Below are positions 58,076 through 64,000 of a stretch of 64,000 bases of DNA, piece by piece. The notes beneath the pieces were generated by a model. That model was given only the letters and a program-made list of their open reading frames with translations. It searched no databases and was not told where the DNA came from. Made by a program: the position numbers and the translations under genes. The first letter of the stretch is position 1. Each line of letters begins with the position of its first letter. The DNA comes from Aurantibacter sp034110465 (GTDB lineage: Bacteria; Bacteroidota; Bacteroidia; Flavobacteriales; Flavobacteriaceae), in assembly GCA_034110465.1 (NCBI GenBank), contig JAWUZD010000012.1, positions 124,001 to 188,000 of the forward strand. The letters run 5' to 3'.

Positions 58076-59071
58076 TTGGTAAAAATAGGCGACATAGAAT
58101 TACCCGATTTCCCTTTGCTTTTAGCACCAATGGAAGATGTAAGCGATCCACCATTTAGAGCCTTATGTAAAGAACAAGGCGCAGATGTAGTTTATACAGA
58201 GTTTGTAAGTAGTGAAGGATTAATTCGTAATGCAGCTAAAAGCGTTATGAAGCTAGATATTTATGAAAAAGAACGACCTGTAGGTATTCAGATTTTTGGA
58301 GCAAACTTAGATAGTATGCTTCAAACTATAGACATTGTTGCAGAATCTAAACCAGATATTATTGATATTAATTTTGGTTGTCCCGTTAAAAAAGTAGTGA
58401 GTAAAGGTGCTGGCGCAGGAATTCTAAAAGATATTTGCCTAATGGAGCAATTAACTGCAGAAATGGTTAAACGTACTCATATTCCAATTACTGTAAAAAC
58501 ACGTTTAGGTTGGGACGACGATTCTATTAGAATTGTTGAAGTTGCAGAACGCTTACAAGATGTTGGTTGTAAAGCTATTGCTATTCACGGACGTACCAGA
58601 GCACAAATGTATAAAGGCGATGCTAATTGGAAACCTATTGCTGAAGTAAAAAATAATCCACGAATGCATATTCCTGTTTTTGGAAATGGTGATGTTACCA
58701 CTCCAGAACGCGCTATGGAAATGCGAGATGAATACGGTTTAGATGGCTGTATGATTGGAAGAGCTACCATTGGAAATCCTTGGTTTTTTAAACAAGTAAA
58801 ACACTTTTTTAATACAGGCGAGCATTTAGGGCCAATTACCATTCAAGAACGTGTAGAAGCTGCCAGAAGACACTTACAAATGGCTATAGATTGGAAAGGT
58901 GAGATTTTGGGTGTTTTTGAAACTAGAAGACACTACACCAATTACTTTAAAGGTATTCCACATTTTAAAGAACATAGAATGAAAATGGTTACTAGTGATC
59001 ATTCTGAAGATGTTTTTACTGCTTTTGATACAGTTTTAAAAGAATTTGGTGATCATATATTTACAGAATAA
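58076..59071 (+). CDS. dusB: tRNA-dihydrouridine synthase DusB
   Basis: 331 residues with TTG start; the family N-terminus 'VKIGDIELPDFPLLLAPMEDVSDPPFR' begins right there, and no ATG precedes it. FMN-barrel motifs: 'LAPMEDVSDPPF', 'FGCPVKKVV' with catalytic Cys102, 'TVKTRLGWDD', 'AIHGRTRAQMY' and 'GNGDVTTPE'. DusB reduces uridine in the tRNA D-loop. Full length. Confidence 0.95.
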   Translation: MVKIGDIELPDFPLLLAPMEDVSDPPFRALCKEQGADVVYTEFVSSEGLIRNAAKSVMKLDIYEKERPVGIQIFGANLDSMLQTIDIVAESKPDIIDINFGCPVKKVVSKGAGAGILKDICLMEQLTAEMVKRTHIPITVKTRLGWDDDSIRIVEVAERLQDVGCKAIAIHGRTRAQMYKGDANWKPIAEVKNNPRMHIPVFGNGDVTTPERAMEMRDEYGLDGCMIGRATIGNPWFFKQVKHFFNTGEHLGPITIQERVEAARRHLQMAIDWKGEILGVFETRRHYTNYFKGIPHFKEHRMKMVTSDHSEDVFTAFDTVLKEFGDHIFTE

Positions 59072-59090
59072 CAACTTATTTAAAATTAAA

Positions 59091-59123
59091 AAAAAACCAG
59101 AACAAAAATGTTCTGGTTTTTTT
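59091..59123. terminator. Bidirectional terminator, dusB / SPFH gene
   Basis: AAAACCAGAACA and TGTTCTGGTTTT form a perfect 12-pair stem with loop AAAA, A run before and T run after. Confidence 0.9.
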
Positions 59124-59164
59124 AAGTAAGAAACTGTATCCTTATTTAACACAGTCAAAATAAT

Positions 59165-60088
59165 TTAACTCTTTAATTTTTTATTATTCTTAGCCTCTTT
59201 CATAGCTTCTCCTATTTCGTTACTTGCAGCAAAACTAGCAACCATATCATTAAGCATATTACTTCCTGCTTGTGGAGAGTTTGGTAATAATATTAAATTA
59301 CTGTTTGTTTCGCTACCAATAGCTTGTAGTGTATCGTAATGCTGTGTCACAACAATTAAAGCAGATGCTTCTTGAGAGTTAATACCAACTTTGTTTAAAA
59401 CCTCAACAGATTCTTCTAATCCACGCGCAATTTCACGTCTTTGGTCTGCAATACCTTGACCTTGTAAACGTTTACTTTCCGCTTCAGCTTTTGCTTTTTC
59501 AACAATTAAAATACGTTGTGCATCACCTTCATATTGTGCAGCAGTTTTTTCTCTATCTGCAGCGTTAATTCGGTTCATTGCTTCTTTAACTTGTGCATCT
59601 GGATCTATATCTGTTACTAAGGTCTTAATAATATCGTAACCATAATCTTGCATTGCATCATTAAGTTCAGATTTTACTGCAATTGCAACATCATCTTTAC
59701 GTAAGAAAACATCATCTAAAATCATCTTTGGTACTTCTGCTCTAACCACATCAAATACATAAGAGGTAATTTGGTCGTGCGGATAATCTAATTTGTAAAA
59801 TGCATCTTCTACTTTTTCTTTAATTACTTTATATTGAACAGATACTTTTAGACGAACAAATACATCATCTTTAGTTTTTGTTTCAACAATAACATCTAAT
59901 TGTTGAATTTTAAGACTTAAGCGTCCAGAAATTTTATCTACTAATGGAATTTTAAATTGTAAGCCTGATTGGCGTACAGCTTTAAATTTACCAAATCGTT
60001 CAATTATAGCTGCAGTTTGTTGTTTTACGGTAAAAATACCCGTAAATAAAATGATAAGTCCAAAGACAATAAAAGGAATGAAAAACAT
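59165..60088 (-). CDS. SPFH/band 7 domain protein (stomatin/paraslipin-like)
   Basis: 307 residues, one N-terminal membrane helix (about 2-19), then the SPFH domain 'QQTAAIIERFGKFKAVRQSGLQFKIPLVDKI' with 'LSLKIQQLDV' and 'VSVQYKV'. Residues about 185-235 are a charged coiled coil ('AAQYEGDAQRILIVEKAKAEAESKRLQG'). Such proteins form membrane rings that organise lipids or host proteases; a partner NfeD protease gene is not adjacent here. QmcA/stomatin type is the best name. Divergent from the outer-membrane protein gene. Confidence 0.9.
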   Translation of the reverse strand: MFFIPFIVFGLIILFTGIFTVKQQTAAIIERFGKFKAVRQSGLQFKIPLVDKISGRLSLKIQQLDVIVETKTKDDVFVRLKVSVQYKVIKEKVEDAFYKLDYPHDQITSYVFDVVRAEVPKMILDDVFLRKDDVAIAVKSELNDAMQDYGYDIIKTLVTDIDPDAQVKEAMNRINAADREKTAAQYEGDAQRILIVEKAKAEAESKRLQGQGIADQRREIARGLEESVEVLNKVGINSQEASALIVVTQHYDTLQAIGSETNSNLILLPNSPQAGSNMLNDMVASFAASNEIGEAMKEAKNNKKLKS

Positions 60089-60136
60089 ATTTAGTTAGGT
60101 TTTAAATGGTTAATGTTTAATGTTTACTAATTTAGT

Positions 60137-60144
60137 TATATTTG
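60137..60144 (+). promoter_or_regulatory. -7 box TATATTTG of the outer-membrane protein gene
   Basis: Exact TAnnTTTG 23 bases before the start codon. Confidence 0.5.
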
Positions 60145-60166
60145 CGCAGTAAAACTCAAACAATCT

Positions 60167-60862
60167 ATGAAAAATAAACATTTACTCTTATTAGTCGCAA
60201 TATGTGTATGTTTTGTTACACAAACCAATGCACAAAGACGAAAAGCTAAAGGAACTGTTAATATAAAAAATGGATTTGCGATTGCTGGAGGACTAACTCA
60301 ATATAATATTTTAACCGATAATTTTACAACAACTAAAGGAGAAGGCTGGATTTTTGGAATGAGTGCAACTGTAGATTTACCTCATAAGTTTTATAATGTA
60401 AGTTATGGTATGCAGTTGTCTGAAAACACTCTAGGTATTGCAGCAAAACCTTCTTTGACCACTTCTAGTATAGATAATTCTGTCGATTATAAAATATTTA
60501 CTGCTCAAGTCGCTTTTTTATGGCATCTTAAATTAGGTACAGATCATTTAACCTTAGATGTTGGTCCAATGTTACAGTACAATAGTGATTTAGAGCTAAA
60601 AGATGAGGATAAAGAAAACTATATAATTGATGGTTTTAACTCAGTTACTGCAAAAGATTTTAAAAACTTAAATAACGTAAATTTTAATGGCGCTATTGGT
60701 TTAACTGCTGGTATTAGCCACTTTAAAGTTAAAGCACAGTATATTTATGGTGTAACAAATATATTAGGTGGATTAAACAAAGAAGATTTTGCTAAAGACT
60801 TAGATAAGAAATTTAAAGGAAATCAAAGTATGCTAGCTTTTACGGTAATGTTTTCGTTTTAA
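60167..60862 (+). CDS. Outer-membrane beta-barrel protein
   Basis: 231 residues, signal 'FVTQTNAQRR' (cleavage about residue 22). The mature part has alternating amphipathic strands: 'FAIAGGLTQYNIL', 'WIFGMSATVDL', 'VSYGMQLSENTLGI', 'HLTLDVGPMLQYN', 'GAIGLTAGISHFKVKAQYIYGVTNIL', ending 'LAFTVMFSF', a C-terminal phenylalanine strand as required by the BAM machinery. It resembles small OmpW/PorT-like barrels of Bacteroidota; no cargo or ligand can be given. Own promoter box and terminator. Confidence 0.78.
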   Translation: MKNKHLLLLVAICVCFVTQTNAQRRKAKGTVNIKNGFAIAGGLTQYNILTDNFTTTKGEGWIFGMSATVDLPHKFYNVSYGMQLSENTLGIAAKPSLTTSSIDNSVDYKIFTAQVAFLWHLKLGTDHLTLDVGPMLQYNSDLELKDEDKENYIIDGFNSVTAKDFKNLNNVNFNGAIGLTAGISHFKVKAQYIYGVTNILGGLNKEDFAKDLDKKFKGNQSMLAFTVMFSF

Positions 60863-60881
60863 TATATTTCACTTTCTATAT

Positions 60882-60917
60882 AAAAAAAGGAGCTAATGAA
60901 AATTAGCTCCTTTTTTG
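60882..60917. terminator. Bidirectional terminator, outer-membrane protein gene / gltX
   Basis: AAAAAGGAGCTAAT and ATTAGCTCCTTTTT form a perfect stem with loop GAAA and flanking A/T runs. Confidence 0.92.
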
Positions 60918-60933
60918 TTTAATAAACCCAATA

Positions 60934-62457
60934 TTAACAAACTTCTATTAATTTATTAATACGTTTTAAGGTTTCTGGTTTTCCTATTAAATACATAATG
61001 TCAAAAACATCTGGTCCGCTTAATCCGCCAACTAAAGCTAAACGTAAAGGCATCATAACTTTACCAAAACCAATCTCTTTAGAAGTTATCCAGCCTTTTA
61101 TAGCGGTTTGTAATGGTTCTACATCAAAATCTGACACAGATTCTACTATCGTTGCTAATTCTTCTAATAAAGGCTTTGTGTCTTCTTTTACAGCTTTTTT
61201 TAACCCTTTCTCGTCGAACGTATTTGGTGTTACAAAGAAAAAGTGACTTAAATCCCAGAATTCGCTTATAAACGTAGCGCGTTCTTTTATTTTATAAACT
61301 ACTAATTCTATAAAATTTACATCTAAATCTTTTAACTCTTCTCTTTGAGATTTAAAAGCTTCTGCTAACTCGTAATTGCTTTGCTCTTGCATATACTGAT
61401 GATTAAACCATTTGGTTTTGTCTGGATCAAAACGTGCGCCTGCTTTATTAACTTTTTCTAAATCAAAGGCCGCAATTAACTCTTCCATTGAAAAAATCTC
61501 CTGTTCAGTTCCTGGATTCCAACCTAAAAAAGCTAAGAAATTAACTACAGTTTCAGAAAAATAACCTTCTTCTTTATAACCTTTAGAGACTTCTCCGTTT
61601 GGAGATGTATATTCTAATGGAAATACTGGAAAGCCTAATTTATCGCCATCGCGCTTACTTAGTTTTCCTTTTCCTGTTGGTTTTAATATTAATGGTAAAT
61701 GTGCAAATTCTGGTGGATTCCAGCCTAAAGCTTGGTATAATGCGATATGAAGCGGAACCGAAGGTAACCATTCTTCACCACGAATTACATGAGAAATTTC
61801 CATCAAATAATCATCTACTATATTGGCGAGGTGATATGTTGGCATACCATCACTTTTAAACAAAACCTTATCATCTAAAACTTCTTTTTTAAAAGTTACG
61901 TGTCCACGAATAATATCTGTTGTTGAGATAGTTCCGTGTGAACCATTCTTAGTATCCAACATTTTAAATCGGATCACATAATCTTCTCCTGCTTCAATTT
62001 TAGCAGCAACTTCTTCAGCCGAAAGACTGAGAGAATTATCTAATTTTTCGCGATTGTGCCAGTTGTAGATAAATGTTTTACCATTTTCTTCGTGATTTTT
62101 TCTATGTGCATCAAGAGTATCAGCGGTATCAAATGCATAATACGCATTACCAGACGCAATTAATTTATCTGCATAGTCGCGATATAAATGTTTACGTTCA
62201 CTTTGTTTGTAAGGACCAAATTTTCCACCAGCTTTTGGACCTTCATCTATAGTCATATTACACCAATTTAGAGATTTAGTGATGTAATCTTCGGCACCTT
62301 CAACAAAACGTTTTTGATCTGTATCTTCTATTCTTAAAATAAAAGTTCCGTTGTGTTTTTTTGCAAATAAATAGTTAAATAACGCGGTACGAACACCACC
62401 AATATGTAATGGTCCAGTTGGACTTGGTGCAAAACGCACACGAACATTCTTAGTCAT
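60934..62457 (-). CDS. gltX: Glutamate-tRNA ligase
   Basis: 507 residues, class I synthetase. HIGH motif 'PLHIGGVRTALFNYL' near 16-30, 'RIEDTDQKRFV', 'KLSKRDGDKLGF' as the KMSKS loop, and the alpha-helical anticodon domain at the end. It attaches glutamate to tRNA-Glu. Full length and monocistronic; a TATCTTTG box lies 20 bases upstream. Confidence 0.97.
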   Translation of the reverse strand: MTKNVRVRFAPSPTGPLHIGGVRTALFNYLFAKKHNGTFILRIEDTDQKRFVEGAEDYITKSLNWCNMTIDEGPKAGGKFGPYKQSERKHLYRDYADKLIASGNAYYAFDTADTLDAHRKNHEENGKTFIYNWHNREKLDNSLSLSAEEVAAKIEAGEDYVIRFKMLDTKNGSHGTISTTDIIRGHVTFKKEVLDDKVLFKSDGMPTYHLANIVDDYLMEISHVIRGEEWLPSVPLHIALYQALGWNPPEFAHLPLILKPTGKGKLSKRDGDKLGFPVFPLEYTSPNGEVSKGYKEEGYFSETVVNFLAFLGWNPGTEQEIFSMEELIAAFDLEKVNKAGARFDPDKTKWFNHQYMQEQSNYELAEAFKSQREELKDLDVNFIELVVYKIKERATFISEFWDLSHFFFVTPNTFDEKGLKKAVKEDTKPLLEELATIVESVSDFDVEPLQTAIKGWITSKEIGFGKVMMPLRLALVGGLSGPDVFDIMYLIGKPETLKRINKLIEVC

Positions 62458-62476
62458 AAAAATAATTTTATAACTG

Positions 62477-62484
62477 CAAAGATA
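62477..62484 (-). promoter_or_regulatory. -7 box of gltX
   Basis: TATCTTTG on the minus strand, exact TAnnTTTG, 19 bases before the start. Confidence 0.55.
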
Positions 62485-62524
62485 TAGTCTTTATCTATAA
62501 AGAGAAAACAGATGTTATTTTAGT

Positions 62525-63364
62525 TTAAAATTTTGTAAAGACTCCAAAATTTATAGCTGCTCTTTTTGCTACGTTATTTCCAGAAAAAGCACCGCCAAAA
62601 CTAGCCGTAACACCAATTTTTTGAGTAATTTCTAAAAGTCCTTTTAATCCGTAAGCTACATATTCTTGATTGTTTACGTAAGTTCCTGTTAAAAGATTTT
62701 CTATAGGTAAATTAGTGTCGTTTTCGTTTTCAAAAGAATTAACCATATCTAAATAAGCTACAATCCATAACCTTTTAAAGGTTTTGTATCCAGCTTCTCC
62801 ACCTAGCCTAAAATTAGAACTATAATTATTAAATCTAAAATTTACACCAGTAAAAGCTTGTACATAAAAATCTTTAAAACCTCTACCTATATTTAATGTT
62901 GGGGTTAAAGTCCAAGTATCATAACCTGTTCTTAAACCTGTTTTAACATCATAATTTCCAGTATTAGACTCTACATTAAACTGCCCAGAAATTACCCATT
63001 TTTTATCAAAAAACTTGTGCTTAATTCCTAATTCAATATTTCCTAAAGCGTTATTAGATCCGCTTTCTGTTATTGGTGTAAGGTTTGTAAATGTAGCATC
63101 TCCTGCTTTTAAACTTTTAAAAGGCACATTTGCTATTAAAGTGATTTTATCTGTTAAACCATATTCTGTATATAATTGTATGGTATTATCTGTAATAGTA
63201 CGTTCTGTTTTATAATCTGGATTTCCAAACTGAGTGTTATAATTTGCAATAGAACTAAAACTTAACTGAGTAAAACCTTCGCCTTTTTTCTTTGTCCAAG
63301 CGCTTTGAGCGTCAATTGATTGAACAGTAATGATAAGTGTAAAAAGTAAAATAAGATATTTCAT
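62525..63364 (-). CDS. Outer-membrane beta-barrel protein, transporter-like
   Basis: 279 residues with a cleavable signal ('ITVQSIDAQSAW', about residue 19). The body is beta-rich: 'TQLSFSSIANYNTQFGN', 'TIQLYTEYGLTDKITLIANVPFKSL', 'NIELGIKHKFFDKKWVISGQFNVE', 'FYVQAFTGVNFRFNNYSSNFRLGGEAGYK' style strands and a final 'AAINFGVFTKF' strand. It resembles the phenol-degradation MetA-like/alginate-export-like barrels often labelled transporter in Bacteroidota. Substrate unknown. It ends downstream of no terminator that I can see; gltX follows 68 bases on. Confidence 0.72.
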   Translation of the reverse strand: MKYLILLFTLIITVQSIDAQSAWTKKKGEGFTQLSFSSIANYNTQFGNPDYKTERTITDNTIQLYTEYGLTDKITLIANVPFKSLKAGDATFTNLTPITESGSNNALGNIELGIKHKFFDKKWVISGQFNVESNTGNYDVKTGLRTGYDTWTLTPTLNIGRGFKDFYVQAFTGVNFRFNNYSSNFRLGGEAGYKTFKRLWIVAYLDMVNSFENENDTNLPIENLLTGTYVNNQEYVAYGLKGLLEITQKIGVTASFGGAFSGNNVAKRAAINFGVFTKF

Positions 63365-63488
63365 TAATAGTGATTTTAATACTTAGTTGCAAACGCTTCA
63401 AATTCCTTACAAGTTGTTAAAAATAAATTACTATTTCATTAAAAAATAAAAGAGTAATTTAGTGTGTTAATTATAAAACACAATAATT

Positions 63489-64000
63489 CTGAATTCATTT
63501 AACAATATACAAGATAAATTAGAACAATTTGTAAGTAAATATTACACCAACAGATTAATTAAAGGTGCTATTTTATTTTTTGCAATTGGATTGTTATATT
63601 TCATACTAACGCTTTTAGTTGAGCATTTTTTATGGCTTAATTCTACATTAAGAACGGCTTTATTTTTGTTGTTTATATTAGTTGAACTAGGTCTTTTTAC
63701 TGTGTTTATAATGATTCCTTTGATTTATTTGTTCAAACTTAAAAAAGGAATTAATTTTAATGATGCCTCTAAACTTATTGGAGAACATTTTCCTGAAGTT
63801 AAAGATAAATTAACCAATGTATTACAGCTAAAAGAAGATAATTCTAACTCGGAATTAATATTAGCTAGTATTAATCAGAAAGCGGAAGAGTTAAGTCCAA
63901 TTCCATTTAAAAATGCAGTTAATTTTAGAACAAATACCAAATATGTAAAATATGCGCTAATTCCATTATTAATTTTAGGCGCTTTTTACGCATCAGGAAA
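63489..64000 (+). CDS. DUF4175 family protein, N-terminal part
   Basis: 170 codons are visible to the window edge. 'SFNNIQDKLEQFVSKYYTNRL' followed by two long hydrophobic helices (about residues 26-48 and 55-80) and 'ASKLIGEHFPEVKDKLTNVLQL' matches the flavobacterial DUF4175 proteins, large membrane proteins of over 1000 residues. The frame has no ATG, GTG or TTG before the conserved start; CTG at 63489 directly before 'NSFN', or ATT one codon earlier, must be the initiator unless the sequence has an error. Function unknown. Confidence 0.75.
   Translation, partial: MNSFNNIQDKLEQFVSKYYTNRLIKGAILFFAIGLLYFILTLLVEHFLWLNSTLRTALFLLFILVELGLFTVFIMIPLIYLFKLKKGINFNDASKLIGEHFPEVKDKLTNVLQLKEDNSNSELILASINQKAEELSPIPFKNAVNFRTNTKYVKYALIPLLILGAFYASG

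Noticed and set aside
1..64000. tRNA, rRNA, riboswitch, CRISPR, prophage or defence islands
   Set aside because: I looked in the gaps and found no clover-leaf, no conserved ribosomal segment, no repeat-spacer series and no phage or nuclease-defence gene set; a covariance-model search would be needed to exclude small RNAs.

Overview
The window is AT-rich chromosomal DNA from a member of the Bacteroidota, almost certainly a marine-type Flavobacteriaceae (Olleya/Lacinutrix/Psychroserpens-like; genus not resolvable by eye). The reasons are the gene families (DUF2480, DUF3078, DUF4175, DUF4837, MbnP, SPFH, flavobacterial S8 and S9 lipoproteins), the conserved SUF operon order, many lipoproteins with short Cys-containing signal peptides, A-rich leaders instead of Shine-Dalgarno sites, and repeated TAnnTTTG boxes, the -7 element of the Bacteroidetes primary sigma factor. 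I see no rRNA, tRNA, CRISPR array, transposase, prophage or plasmid genes. Coding density is high; the only gene-free stretch over 300 bases is 21099-21477. || Layout. 1-3811: four-gene run encoding a choice-of-anchor-B protein (5' end cut off), a seven-repeat beta-propeller lipoprotein, an MbnP-like protein and a di-heme MbnH/MauG-type peroxidase, a probable cell-surface copper/redox module. 3919-13731: SUF Fe-S assembly cluster (sufA-type carrier, sufB, sufC, sufD, sufS, sufE, sufT-like, DUF2480), interrupted by a small lipoprotein gene, a leucine-rich-repeat-like lipoprotein on the other strand, a frameshifted gene and an internally duplicated lipoprotein. 13820-20157: DUF3078 protein, HflX, a nuclease/phosphatase, an HD hydrolase, an acyl-ACP desaturase with a PlsC acyltransferase, and a bacilliredoxin. 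20331-28576: TerB/J-domain protein, stress and thiol proteins (OsmC, ArsC-like), EamA exporter, thioesterase, yicC-gmk, LpxH-like hydrolase, QueD-like protein and a possible 25-residue membrane peptide. 28584-37348: MATE exporter, AddB-like nuclease, LprI-like and DUF4837 proteins, LysM lytic transglycosylase, pgk. 37471-43750: DNA polymerase III delta prime, DoxX, asd, prolyl oligopeptidase, orphan ABC ATPase. 43905-54899: RND/MMPL exporter, GreA/GreB-like protein overlapping mtgA, FAD oxidoreductase, subtilase, metallo-hydrolase, SulP transporter overlapping a universal stress protein. 55029-64000: second-type LpxD, lepA, dusB, stomatin-like protein, outer-membrane proteins, gltX and the start of a DUF4175 gene. 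|| How it works together. Most of the window is housekeeping: Fe-S cluster biogenesis, translation quality (LepA, HflX, DusB, GltX), envelope building (LpxD, LpxH-like, MtgA, MltD-like, PlsC, desaturase) and redox defence. The parts that depart from routine are the MbnP/MbnH module, the insertions and reading-frame break inside the SUF region, several dispersed hairpin repeats in intergenic gaps, promoters so close to start codons that leaderless mRNAs are likely, non-ATG starts, a candidate microprotein and an unrecognised extension on the SulP transporter. I found no clear case for a wholly new system; the best lead is the MbnP/MbnH/propeller module.
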